A stretch of DNA of 55,515 nucleotides from Candidatus Magasanikiibacteriota bacterium (GCA_012800155.1 JAAZJX010000002.1:1-55515); one strand, 5' to 3'. Positions 1-7,586 are shown, counted from the stretch's first letter. Notes: a model not told the origin generated them from the letters alone. Translations and numbers: made by a program.

Positions 1-442
1 CTCGGCGCAATTTTTGACGCAACCCTCTTTTAGTATTCTCTGAAAGATTATCAACAAAGTATTTTGATTGCCCAAAAGCGATATTCAACATGAATTTGCC
101 TTGCGGGGTCGGCTCAAACCAAAATGTCGGGGATTTTAGCGCTCTGATTTTTCCGGTGTCTATCAAGAAAATTATCCGTCCGCCGTCTATGCTGTTTCTC
201 GCCAATCTGTCGGGGTGCCACGCTAAAATCCCCTCGGCCTCGCCGCGCTCCATTCGTTTGAGCATATCGTTGAAAATCGGTCTGCCCGGCTCTTTGGCGG
301 TTTGTGATTCGCGGAATGTCGCGGCGATCGACAAATTTTCCCGCAAGGCAAATTCTTTCAGTTCTGTTTCTTGCGCGTCTAGCGATAAAACTTGTCTGTC
401 GTCTTCGTCGGTTGATTTTCTAATGTATAAAAAGTATTTCAT
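1..442 (-). CDS. Serine recombinase (resolvase/invertase family), 3' part outside the window
   Basis: The first 147 residues of a site-specific serine recombinase can be read from an ATG at 442-440; the rest continues past the left edge. The start MKYFLYIRKST holds the expected catalytic serine (S10) after R8, and AWHPDRLARN (residues 74-83) matches the conserved DR-x-x-R stretch of the resolvase catalytic domain. The helical region around 125-147 leads into what should be a recombinase and zinc-ribbon region in a large serine recombinase, but this part is not visible. By eye the coding sequence is close to half GC, far above the genes to its right, so it looks foreign. It lies beside tRNA-Gln, a common integration target, with a run of GC-rich hairpins between. 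It could be a phage or plasmid integrase or a resolvase; the family call is firm, the role is inferred. Confidence 0.88.
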   Translation of the reverse strand, partial: MKYFLYIRKSTDEDDRQVLSLDAQETELKEFALRENLSIAATFRESQTAKEPGRPIFNDMLKRMERGEAEGILAWHPDRLARNSIDGGRIIFLIDTGKIRALKSPTFWFEPTPQGKFMLNIAFGQSKYFVDNLSENTKRGLRQKLRR

Positions 443-477
443 ATTGCTTTTGGGCTATTAAAAATTATCGCTTTGCT

Positions 478-640
478 TTCCGCCACAGGCGGAAGAAAAA
501 GGATTGGCTCATAAACTTCGTTTATCCGTTGCTTCGCAACGGCGAACCGTGTTTTGCTTTCGCAAAAGGTGGCGATTGAACCTAAAAAATCTTGGCAAAT
601 ACTATACAATCTGCCTGCCGAGGCGCGAAGCGCCGAGGCA
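478..640. repeat. Cluster of five GC-rich palindromic hairpins
   Basis: Five short palindromes lie between the recombinase start and tRNA-Gln. They are TTCCGCC-ACA-GGCGGAA (478-494), ATAAAC-TTC-GTTTAT (511-525), CCGTTGC-TTC-GCAACGG (526-542), TTTTGC-TTTC-GCAAAA (552-567) and GGCGC-GAA-GCGCC (622-634). The last is extended by TGCCT (612-616) pairing with AGGCA (636-640). Three have the same TTC or GAA triloop. The composition contrasts with the AT-rich core genome and matches the adjacent recombinase, so the cluster probably belongs to the element. An open reading frame crossing it is only a by-product of the palindromes. Confidence 0.7.
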
Positions 641-661
641 ATAAACTCGCAACATACAATT

Positions 662-735
662 TGGCTCCGAGACATGGATTCGAACCATGATATTCGCCTC
701 CAGAGGGCGAAGTCCTACCATTAGACGATCTCGGA
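662..735 (-). tRNA. tRNA-Gln (anticodon CUG)
   Basis: The minus strand folds into a complete cloverleaf. The acceptor stem is TCCGAGA/TCTCGGA, the D arm GTCT...GGAC, the anticodon stem TCGCC/GGCGA with loop CTCTGGA (anticodon CTG, U33 before it), and the T arm CATGG-TTCGAAT-CCATG. The discriminator is G and the CCA end is encoded (664-662). The weak U1-A72 pair fits glutamine tRNAs. It lies downstream of dnaX on the same strand, and its 3' end faces the recombinase patch, so it may be the attachment site of that element. No second copy of the 3' end is visible here. Confidence 0.93.
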
Positions 736-764
736 ATTAGTTTATATTTTTGTAAAAGTTAATG

Positions 765-2363
765 TTAAGATATTATTTCGCCACCAAAACTGGAAGCTAA
801 ATTTTGAATATCGTTTTTATCTTGATTTATTTCTTTTTCTTGAACAACTGCTTCTATACGAATTTTATGTCCGAGAATATCTGACATAATATTTTCTAGA
901 TTTCTTTGACAAATTTTATCATTCAATTTATTAGCATGAAAAGAGTATTGTACACCAATTTTTAATAAATTATTTTCTAAATTTAAAATTTCAGACATTT
1001 TGAGAATAAAAATAAGAGAAGGATGTTCTTTTTCTACTTGAGAAATAAAATTGGTCCATTTTTTTTCTATATCAATTAAAGAAAATTCAATTGGTTTGTT
1101 AACAATATTTTTTACTTTTTCGGTAAAAGAAGTTTTTTTATTTTCTTTTGTTAAAGAAGCCTTATTGTTTGTTGATTCTTTATTTTCTTTAGTGATTGGT
1201 TCTTTTTTAGTTACTTCTTTTTTTTCGTTGTTAGATTTATTTGGAGTAGTAAAATTATTATCATCTTGGTTATTTTCTTTTTTTTCACACCATTCTAAAA
1301 GCACTAATTGCAAAGGCAGTTCAGGAATGGGGGAAAGACGGATTTGTTGACTGCGTTTCATTATTAAATCAATTAAAATAATTAAATCTGTATAACTAAT
1401 TTGTTGATTAATTTTATCAATTTCTTTTTTTACTTTGTCATTAACATCAAGAATAAAAGCAGCTTGAGGATCAGCTTTATTTATCATCATTGCGTGTAAT
1501 AATTCTAATAAATCAATATTAAATTGATTAAAATTAATTCCATCATCTACTAAACTTTTTATTAAATTCATTCCATTTTCAATATCTTTGTTTATCAAAG
1601 AAGAAACAAAAGTAAAGGTTTTTTCAATATTAGTGTTGGGAAGTACAAGACTGGCTGTTTCAGAATCTATATTTTTTTCACCAGTAGCCATAAGTTGGTC
1701 AAGCAAGCTAATCGCATCGCGAGCGCAACCATCACTTTTGTTAATAATTCTTTCTAATACTTCTTTGGTGATTTTAATTTTTTCTGCTTTGGCAATATTT
1801 TCTAAATGTTTATTCATAGTTTCATGCGGAATCTTTTTGAAAGCAAATCGTTGACAGCGGGAAATAATAGTAGCTGGAAGTTTATGAAGTTCAGTAGTAG
1901 CTAGAATAAAAATAATATGTTCTGGTGGTTCTTCTAAAGTTTTTAGTAAAGCATTAAAAGCGCTGGTAGATAACATGTGGACTTCATCAATAATAAATAC
2001 TTTGTATTTAGATTTAGTAGGTTTGAATTGTACATTGTCAATAATATTTTCTTTGACATTATCTACTCCAGTATGAGAAGCTGCGTCAATTTCAATCACA
2101 TCAATAGCTCGAGAATGAGTAATTTCTTGACAAGAAGAACATTGATTGCAAGGATCAAAATTTTTATCTTGGCGATTTTCACAATTTACTGCTTTGGCAA
2201 TAACTCTAGCTAAAGTTGTTTTTCCTACACCTCTGGGACCAGAAAAAAGATAAGCATGATTTATCTTATTATGAATAATTTGATTGGAAATAGTTTTGAC
2301 AATATGTTCTTGACCAATAATAGAAGAAAAATCTTGAGGTCGATATTTTAAATATAGAGCCAT
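765..2363 (-). CDS. dnaX: DNA polymerase III subunit gamma/tau
   Basis: This is the ATPase of the clamp loader, which opens the beta clamp onto primed DNA and in its long form also bridges polymerase and helicase. The N-terminal AAA+ module is complete: Walker A GPRGVGKT (42-49), a four-cysteine zinc site (C61, C72, C75, C78), Walker B IIDEVH (about 124-129) and the SRC motif (168-170). After about residue 370 comes a charged low-complexity linker rich in K, N and E, then a C-terminal tau-like domain; 532 residues is moderately short for tau. An A8 run lies in the linker codons (plus-strand T8 at 1218-1225). Both shifted frames stop within a few codons after it, which could give a short gamma form. 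The gene has its own promoter, divergent from the SWIB gene. Confidence 0.95.
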   Translation of the reverse strand: MALYLKYRPQDFSSIIGQEHIVKTISNQIIHNKINHAYLFSGPRGVGKTTLARVIAKAVNCENRQDKNFDPCNQCSSCQEITHSRAIDVIEIDAASHTGVDNVKENIIDNVQFKPTKSKYKVFIIDEVHMLSTSAFNALLKTLEEPPEHIIFILATTELHKLPATIISRCQRFAFKKIPHETMNKHLENIAKAEKIKITKEVLERIINKSDGCARDAISLLDQLMATGEKNIDSETASLVLPNTNIEKTFTFVSSLINKDIENGMNLIKSLVDDGINFNQFNIDLLELLHAMMINKADPQAAFILDVNDKVKKEIDKINQQISYTDLIILIDLIMKRSQQIRLSPIPELPLQLVLLEWCEKKENNQDDNNFTTPNKSNNEKKEVTKKEPITKENKESTNNKASLTKENKKTSFTEKVKNIVNKPIEFSLIDIEKKWTNFISQVEKEHPSLIFILKMSEILNLENNLLKIGVQYSFHANKLNDKICQRNLENIMSDILGHKIRIEAVVQEKEINQDKNDIQNLASSFGGEIIS

Positions 2364-2404
2364 AATAATTGTTTTTTTCTAAAAAAGTTATTTAAACTAT
2401 CAAT

Positions 2405-2433
2405 ATTATATAATAATTATTCTTGACAGTAAA
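2405..2433 (-). promoter_or_regulatory. Sigma70-type promoter for dnaX
   Basis: On the minus strand TTTACT (2433-2428) and TATAAT (2410-2405) are separated by 17 nt, about 42 nt upstream of the dnaX ATG. The -10 is perfect and the -35 is one base off TTTACA-like forms. No SD sequence precedes the start codon. Confidence 0.6.
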
Positions 2434-2439
2434 GATGGC

Positions 2440-2462
2440 TTGTGTAGATGAGATATACACAA
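2440..2462. promoter_or_regulatory. Inverted repeat, possible operator between dnaX and SWIB gene
   Basis: TTGTGTA and TACACAA form a perfect 7-bp inverted repeat with a 9-nt spacer. It lies upstream of both divergent promoters, which suits a regulator-binding site, but no regulator is known and a chance palindrome is possible. Confidence 0.3.
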
Positions 2463-2476
2463 TTTGAGATTTTCTA

Positions 2477-2505
2477 TTGCCAGAAGTATCAGTTTATGCT
2501 ATAAT
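2477..2505 (+). promoter_or_regulatory. Sigma70-type promoter for the SWIB gene
   Basis: TTGCCA and a perfect TATAAT are separated by exactly 17 nt, about 40 nt upstream of the SWIB start codon. This is one of the best promoter matches in the window and suggests strong expression of a very small protein. Confidence 0.75.
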
Positions 2506-2546
2506 GTTACTGTTAATTTAAATTTTAGTCATTTAACTAAAAAATT

Positions 2547-2801
2547 ATGCCAAGAAAAATCAATCCAGCTTTGATGAAACCTATGACAGTTTCTTCTGAG
2601 CTAGAAGCCGTTGTCGGCAAAGGACCAATGCCTCGTGCACAAGTAGTAAAAAAACTTTGGGAATATATTAAGAAAAATAATTTGCAAAATCCAGAAAATA
2701 AGAGAAATATTTTTGCAGATGATAAATTATTACCAATTTTCGGTAAGAAAGAAGTAAATATGTTTGAAATGACTAAATTAGTTTCCAAACATTTATCATA
2801 A
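2547..2801 (+). CDS. SWIB/MDM2-domain protein
   Basis: This 84-residue protein consists of a single SWIB domain. The family signature is visible as LEAVVGKGPMPRAQVVKKLW (about 19-38), YIKKNNLQNPENKR (about 40-53), IFADDKLLPIFGKKEVNMFE (about 55-74) and a final helix. SWIB domains are best known from eukaryotic chromatin remodellers. In bacteria they occur in Chlamydiae and in some other lineages, either alone or fused to topoisomerase I. Here it is a stand-alone monocistronic gene with a near-consensus promoter and a strong terminator. A basic, abundant nucleoid or transcription-associated protein would fit, but that role is inferred. Confidence 0.9.
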   Translation: MPRKINPALMKPMTVSSELEAVVGKGPMPRAQVVKKLWEYIKKNNLQNPENKRNIFADDKLLPIFGKKEVNMFEMTKLVSKHLS

Positions 2802-2811
2802 ATAGATAAGA

Positions 2812-2844
2812 AAAATCCCTCCGCTATAATAGCGGAGGGATTTT
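2812..2844. terminator. Bidirectional intrinsic terminator between SWIB gene and PEGA gene
   Basis: A 15-bp perfect stem (2812-2826 with 2830-2844), GC-rich in its core (CCCTCCGC/GCGGAGGG), has a 3-nt loop and U-rich flanks on both strands. It serves the two convergent genes. Confidence 0.9.
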
Positions 2845-2865
2845 GTTTTTATTATATTAAAAATT

Positions 2866-4194
2866 TTAATATTCCATTTCAAAAATTCCTAAGATATTAG
2901 CAATTTTACCAAAAAAATAAATTTTTCTATTTTTGATATTATTTCCAATACTATAAATTTCAATATTTTTTAGAAGTTCATGATTGGTGAAATATCGAGA
3001 ATTGAAACCAACTAGACGATTGTTATATAAAATTAAAGTAGTGTCATTATTTTCTGTAGATAAAATATTTTTGATAACTTCACTAGTGCGAGTATATAGT
3101 TCATATTCACCATTTTCTTTTAGAGACCACATTTCCCAAGGTGTCCAAGCAAACCAACCATTATTATCAGAATAAGGTATGAGATTATCAATATTTATTT
3201 CATAATTAATAATAACATGGGAATCTTTCAAAGTACCAGCAAGCACTTTTTCTTCTTTTTTCATTAAGATAAATTTATTTTTAAAATAAATTATTTTTTG
3301 AATATTTGGTTCAGATAAATGAAAAAAATCAAGATTATTTTTTATTAATTTTTTGTTTTCTAAAATCCAAATATTTTCTTGATTATCTACATACCAGACA
3401 GAGGAAGTAGTTGTAGCTAAATTATTTTTGTTTTTATTACTTAATTTTATTATTTTATTATTTTGATTTACAAATAAAATTCCTGAATGTTGATTGTTGG
3501 ACCATTGATAAGAATTTATATCTTTATTAAAAGAATAATTTTCTGATAATTCTGGATTATTTGGATTAAAAATTTCAATATTTATTTTATTTTTTTTAAT
3601 AGTTTTTATCATGGCAAAATCACTATATTGAGACCAATTAACTTCTAGATTGTCAGTCATAACTTCTTCACGAATAATTTGATTTATTTTTTTATTGTTA
3701 GTGTTGTATAAGAATAATTCAAAAATTGAATCTTTTTTTGTGAGAATGATAATATAAACACCATTGCGATTAGGATAAATATTTTGAATGTTTGAGGGAT
3801 CTATATCTTCTAAAATTTTAATTGGTAAACTTTGTTTAAAAAGTGTGATATCTTTGATATAAGTAGTTTTTTTACTTTCTATATTTACATCTTTGATCCA
3901 GTCATGATAGCCTTCTTTTTGAATTTTTACATTATAAATACCAGGAGCACGATTATTTAATTTAATAGGAATAGTTTGGTTTATTTTTATATTATTTAAA
4001 TAAATACTTGAATCTTTGGGTTTGATATCAATGTTGATTACTCCAGTTTGTCTAATTTCTCGTTTTTTCCAATCATAACGATAACCAACAGTATAAGAAA
4101 TAACAATTGGTGAAATAACAAAAAAAGAAAAAATAAAGAATGACATTATAATTATGCGTACTCGGCGATTTAAATTTGTTTTAGGATAATCCAT
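2866..4194 (-). CDS. Membrane-anchored PEGA-domain protein
   Basis: A 442-residue protein with a basic N-terminus, one membrane segment at about 13-34, and an outward-facing remainder. Residues about 50-118 form a PEGA-type beta domain, recognisable from IDIKPKDSSIYLNNIKI followed by a PGIYNVKIQKEGYHDW stretch. The remaining 320 residues are repetitive beta-rich sequence with recurring W and N-rich turns, resembling an irregular beta-propeller. PEGA domains are usually found in cell-surface proteins and are thought to mediate surface binding. The gene is monocistronic, convergent with the SWIB gene and divergent from murA. Anchoring and family are well supported; the ligand is unknown. Confidence 0.82.
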   Translation of the reverse strand: MDYPKTNLNRRVRIIIMSFFIFSFFVISPIVISYTVGYRYDWKKREIRQTGVINIDIKPKDSSIYLNNIKINQTIPIKLNNRAPGIYNVKIQKEGYHDWIKDVNIESKKTTYIKDITLFKQSLPIKILEDIDPSNIQNIYPNRNGVYIIILTKKDSIFELFLYNTNNKKINQIIREEVMTDNLEVNWSQYSDFAMIKTIKKNKINIEIFNPNNPELSENYSFNKDINSYQWSNNQHSGILFVNQNNKIIKLSNKNKNNLATTTSSVWYVDNQENIWILENKKLIKNNLDFFHLSEPNIQKIIYFKNKFILMKKEEKVLAGTLKDSHVIINYEINIDNLIPYSDNNGWFAWTPWEMWSLKENGEYELYTRTSEVIKNILSTENNDTTLILYNNRLVGFNSRYFTNHELLKNIEIYSIGNNIKNRKIYFFGKIANILGIFEMEY

Positions 4195-4206
4195 AAAAAA
4201 TTCAAC

Positions 4207-4235
4207 TTGATTATGTTTGTTTTTTGCTATACAAT
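4207..4235 (+). promoter_or_regulatory. Probable sigma70 promoter for murA operon
   Basis: TTGATT and TACAAT with a 17-nt spacer lie about 37 nt before the murA ATG, giving a short leader without an SD sequence. Confidence 0.5.
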
Positions 4236-4272
4236 AATACTACTGTAAATTATCTATAAAATCAACTTTTTT

Positions 4273-5529
4273 ATGGGGAAATATATTATTCAGGGAGGAA
4301 AAACTTTGTCAGGAGTTTTGCCAGTTAGTGGAGCTAAAAATGCTACTTTACCAATTTTAGCTTGTACTTTAATTGCTGAAGGAACATATTTTTTAAATAA
4401 TGTTCCAGCTTTAAAAGATGTGGAAGTTATGATTAAATTGTTGGAACATTTTGGTTTAAAAATTGAAAAAATTGCTCAAAATTCTTATAAAATAATAAAT
4501 AATGGATTGCAAACTTTGGAAGCGCCTTATGAATTAGTTAGTATTATGAGAGCTTCTTTTTTAGTTATGGGACCACTCTTGGCTCATCGAGGTGAAGCTC
4601 GTGTATCTATGCCCGGCGGTTGTGCGATTGGTAATCGACCAATAGATATTCATCTAAAAGGTTTTGAACAATTAGGAGCAACTATAAAAACTGAACATGG
4701 ATTTATTTCAGCCAAAGCTAAAAATTTGATTGGTAAAGAAATTTATCTTGATTTTCCTACTGTTACAGGCACAGAAAATCTTATTATGGCAGCTGTTTTA
4801 TCCAAAGGAATAACTATTTTGAATAATGCTGCGCGCGAACCAGAAGTAGAAGATTTAGGTAATTTTTTAAATAAAATGGGAGCGAAGATTACTGGTTTGG
4901 GCACAGATAGAATTATTATTGAAGGAGTAGAAAAATTATTTCCTTGTGAATATAATATTATTCCTGATCGAATTGAAGCTGGAACTTTTTTAATTTTATC
5001 TGCTTTGACTGGAGGAAATATTGTGATTAAGGGAGTTAATATGGAACATTTAACTAGTTTTAAAACTAAATTAGAAGAAATAGGCATAAATTTTAAAATT
5101 AATGGTGATGAAGTTCAAGTTCAAGCTGATCTTAATAATTTTAAACCAACTAATATAATAACTTTACCTTATCCTGGTTTTCCAACTGATCTTCAAGCTC
5201 AAACAATTGTTTTACTTGCTATGATTAAAGGAAATAGTGAGATGAAAGAAACAATTTTTGAAAATCGTTTTAGACATGTTCCTGAACTCAATCGTATGGG
5301 CGCAAATATAAAAATAGAAGGCAATGTAGCCAGTATTAACGGACCAACAAATTTTCAAGGTGCTGAAGTTGAAGCTACTGATTTAAGAGCTGGCGCTTGT
5401 CTTGTGATTGCTGGATTGATTTCTTCTAATACTACAATTCTTAATAATATTGAACACATTGAACGCGGTTATGAAAATTTAGTAGAAAGATTACAAGCAA
5501 TTGGCGCAGAAATTAAAAAAAGTGAATAA
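4273..5529 (+). CDS. murA: UDP-N-acetylglucosamine 1-carboxyvinyltransferase
   Basis: MurA transfers enolpyruvate from PEP to UDP-GlcNAc, the first committed step of peptidoglycan synthesis, in the cytoplasm. The full-length 418-residue EPSP-synthase-like fold is present. GAKNATLPI (20-28) binds substrate, and the PEP-binding loop PGGCAIGNRP (114-123) contains the catalytic cysteine C117, which is the residue modified by fosfomycin; enzymes with Asp there are resistant, so this version should be of the sensitive type. RHVPELNRMGA and the late ATDLRAGACL stretch are also typical. It heads a plus-strand run with the HD gene 12 nt downstream. Together with murF-like, mrdA and the carboxypeptidase genes in the window, it shows the cell makes its own wall. 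Confidence 0.97.
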   Translation: MGKYIIQGGKTLSGVLPVSGAKNATLPILACTLIAEGTYFLNNVPALKDVEVMIKLLEHFGLKIEKIAQNSYKIINNGLQTLEAPYELVSIMRASFLVMGPLLAHRGEARVSMPGGCAIGNRPIDIHLKGFEQLGATIKTEHGFISAKAKNLIGKEIYLDFPTVTGTENLIMAAVLSKGITILNNAAREPEVEDLGNFLNKMGAKITGLGTDRIIIEGVEKLFPCEYNIIPDRIEAGTFLILSALTGGNIVIKGVNMEHLTSFKTKLEEIGINFKINGDEVQVQADLNNFKPTNIITLPYPGFPTDLQAQTIVLLAMIKGNSEMKETIFENRFRHVPELNRMGANIKIEGNVASINGPTNFQGAEVEATDLRAGACLVIAGLISSNTTILNNIEHIERGYENLVERLQAIGAEIKKSE

Positions 5530-5541
5530 ATTATAAAATAT

Positions 5542-6174
5542 ATGAAACAAGATTATACTTCTGAACAAAAAAATTTTATTAATTATATTTCTAAAAAAGT
5601 GAGAAATTTATTTTTAAATTATCCTGAACCAGCTCATGGAATAGATCATATTGAAAGAGTTGTGAATTGGGCTAAAGAAATTGCTAAAAAAGAAAATGCT
5701 CGTAGTATTTTTTTGTGTGAATTATCTGCTTGGTTGCATGATATTGGACGAACAAGAGAAGATAATCCAGGAGAAAATACTAGAAAACATCATGAATTAT
5801 CTTATGAAATGTTACGAGAATGGTTTCGTGAAGATGAAAATTTTGCTATTTTGAATGATGAAGAAAAGAAAGAATTATTATATGCAGTTAGATATCATTG
5901 GAATAATGCTGCTGATGATTATGATACAGCTTGGATTTTACGCGATGCAGATAAATTAGATATTTTTGGTAAACAAGGTCTTGATCGAGCTTGGAAATTT
6001 ATGAAAGATAATGATGCGCTTTGGAATCAACATTTACGCAATATGTCAGATTATTTTGCTTATGTACACACTGATACAGCTAAAAAAATTATTAAAGACA
6101 ATAATTTTCAAACTATGAGTAAGGAAGTTTATAGAGATTATTTGAAATCAAAGATAAAACCAGTTGAATTATGA
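5542..6174 (+). CDS. HD-domain phosphohydrolase
   Basis: A 210-residue protein with a single HD domain. The metal-binding signature is visible as H36 in HGIDHIERV, the HD pair H66-D67 in WLHDIGR, a further H83/H84 in RKHHELSY, and D at about 152 in LRDADKLDIFG. HD proteins hydrolyse phosphate esters of nucleotides or related metabolites using divalent metals; this length and motif order match the uncharacterised YedJ-like subgroup. It overlaps mnmA by 4 nt (ATGA), so the two are translationally coupled. The substrate cannot be read from the sequence. Confidence 0.85.
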   Translation: MKQDYTSEQKNFINYISKKVRNLFLNYPEPAHGIDHIERVVNWAKEIAKKENARSIFLCELSAWLHDIGRTREDNPGENTRKHHELSYEMLREWFREDENFAILNDEEKKELLYAVRYHWNNAADDYDTAWILRDADKLDIFGKQGLDRAWKFMKDNDALWNQHLRNMSDYFAYVHTDTAKKIIKDNNFQTMSKEVYRDYLKSKIKPVEL

Positions 6175-7229
6175 AGTCAAGAGGGAAAATTTTAGTAGCA
6201 ATGTCTGGTGGTGTGGATTCTTCGGTTGTTGCAGCTTTATTAGTAAAACAAGGTTATGATGTTACTGGCGCTTTTATGATTAATTATAATGAAACTGATG
6301 GTGATTGTTGGCGTGGAGATTATCAAGATGCAGTGCGAGTGGCAGCAAAATTAAATATTCCCTTATTACGATTAGATTTTACTAAAGAATATAAAGAAAA
6401 AGTTTTGGATTACATGTATGCTGAATATGAAAAAGGACGAACACCAAATCCAGATGTACTTTGTAATAAATTTGTTAAATTTGGAGTATGGCTGGATAAA
6501 ATAAAAGAATTAGGTTTTGATAAAATTGCGACTGGACATTATGCTACTATAAAACAAAAATTTTCAAAGTCAAAAGTTAAAATTTACAATCTAATTAGAG
6601 CTAAAGATGAGAATAAAGATCAAACTTATTTTTTACACCAACTCAATCAAGAACAATTAAGTCAAATTTTGTTTCCTTTGGGAAAATATACCAAATCAGA
6701 GGTGCGTAAATTAGCTAAGAAATTTGCTTTACCAACTTCAACTAAAGAAGAGAGTATGGGAATTTGTTTTATAGGAGAAGTACCAATAAAAGAATTTTTA
6801 GAAAATAAAATAAAAACAAAATCTGGTGATATTATATTATCTACTACTGGAGAAAAAATTGGTGAACATGATGGATTAGCTTTTTATACGCTTGGACAAC
6901 GACATGGTTTTTCTCAAACTGGTGGCACTAAACCATTATTTGTAGTAGGAAAAGATCAGACGACTAATCAATTATTAGTTGGCTATGAAGATGATTCTAG
7001 ATTATGGACAAAAGAAATTGAAGTGGAAGATTTTCATTGGATTGCTGGAATTAAACCAAAATTTCCTTTACCAGTTAAAGTTAGATTGCGTCATCGTCAA
7101 GAATTACAAAATTGTATTGTAGAAAATAATAAAATTATTTTTAAAAAATCTCAACGCGCAGCTACTCCAGGTCAATTTGCGGTTATTTACAAAAACCGAG
7201 TTTGTCTGGGCGGGGGAGTAATAAAATAA
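6171..7229 (+). CDS. mnmA: tRNA-specific 2-thiouridylase MnmA
   Basis: MnmA installs the 2-thio group on wobble U34 of tRNA Lys, Glu and Gln using ATP and persulfide sulfur. The PP-loop SGGVDSS (12-18) activates the uridine. The two catalytic cysteines are present: C98 in NPDVLCNKFVKFG and C199 in MGICFIGE. The GQRHG and PGQ motifs of the C-terminal domain are also seen, and the length (352) is normal. The sulfur donor is usually a cysteine desulfurase; the PLP enzyme at 23612 is of a different subgroup and should not be assumed to serve here. It is co-transcribed with the HD gene. Confidence 0.96.
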   Translation: MKSRGKILVAMSGGVDSSVVAALLVKQGYDVTGAFMINYNETDGDCWRGDYQDAVRVAAKLNIPLLRLDFTKEYKEKVLDYMYAEYEKGRTPNPDVLCNKFVKFGVWLDKIKELGFDKIATGHYATIKQKFSKSKVKIYNLIRAKDENKDQTYFLHQLNQEQLSQILFPLGKYTKSEVRKLAKKFALPTSTKEESMGICFIGEVPIKEFLENKIKTKSGDIILSTTGEKIGEHDGLAFYTLGQRHGFSQTGGTKPLFVVGKDQTTNQLLVGYEDDSRLWTKEIEVEDFHWIAGIKPKFPLPVKVRLRHRQELQNCIVENNKIIFKKSQRAATPGQFAVIYKNRVCLGGGVIK

Positions 7230-7233
7230 AAAT

Positions 7234-7362
7234 ATGAATACTGTAAATTATGTTGGCGTAGAGCAGCCATCATTAGTTCCTAATATGTTAGTCTCTGGTT
7301 TGGGAATATTTTTGTTGGTGGGAGTAATAATTTTTATTGCTTTCAAATATATAAAAGATTAA
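7234..7362 (+). CDS. Small single-pass membrane protein (42 aa)
   Basis: A 42-codon frame starts 4 nt after the mnmA stop and ends with TAA. It reads as a polar N-terminus (MNTVNYVGVEQPSLVPNM) followed by one hydrophobic helix (about residues 19-38, MLVSGLGIFLLVGVIIFIAF) and a short basic tail. The clean amphipathic layout and the tight spacing to mnmA argue for a real gene. I do not recognise the family, and no SD sequence is present. A chance ORF is possible because of the AT-rich sequence. Confidence 0.5.
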   Translation: MNTVNYVGVEQPSLVPNMLVSGLGIFLLVGVIIFIAFKYIKD

Positions 7363-7365
7363 ATA

Positions 7366-7490
7366 TTGTTATTTTGAATAAAGTGAGTTGAATGAAATTA
7401 TTGTGTTTAAAAATAAGCAAGAAAGATCTTCTATATATTTTTTAATAAAAGACTTTTAAGTTTTACTTTGTTTTGCTCAGGATGACAGGG
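7366..7490. repeat. Decayed palindromic intergenic repeat
   Basis: The right end carries CAGGATGACAGGG, and its complement reads CCCTGTCATCCTGAGC, the core of a repeat motif that recurs between genes in many bacterial genomes. The left end (TTGTTATTTTGAATAAAGTGAG) is an imperfect inverted copy, and most differences are C-to-T changes that keep G-U pairing in RNA. An AAGATCTT patch lies inside. Nothing else is seen in the gap before alaS apart from a weak promoter. Confidence 0.45.
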
Positions 7491-7503
7491 TAACTATTTT
7501 GAC

Positions 7504-7532
7504 TTTATTAGATAAACTGGCTAAGATATAAT
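7504..7532 (+). promoter_or_regulatory. Weak candidate promoter for alaS
   Basis: A perfect TATAAT (7527-7532) lies 54 nt before the alaS ATG. The best element 17 nt upstream is only TTTATT; a better TTGACT (7499-7504) is too far at 22 nt. The -10 is credible, the -35 is not certain. Confidence 0.35.
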
Positions 7533-7586
7533 AAAATTAAAAAATAAAAAATTAATCATATTATAAATAATTTGAATAAGTAATTT

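Noticed and set aside
90..461. A 123-codon plus-strand frame over the left end
   Set aside because: The minus strand encodes a clear serine recombinase at the same place; the plus frame is its shadow.
439..675. A 78-codon minus-strand frame between recombinase and tRNA
   Set aside because: It runs through five hairpins and into the tRNA 3' end, and the translation has no domain-like pattern.
7363..7586. T-box or other riboswitch upstream of alaS
   Set aside because: No T-box sequence, no specifier loop and no antiterminator/terminator pair were found; the only structure is the decayed repeat.
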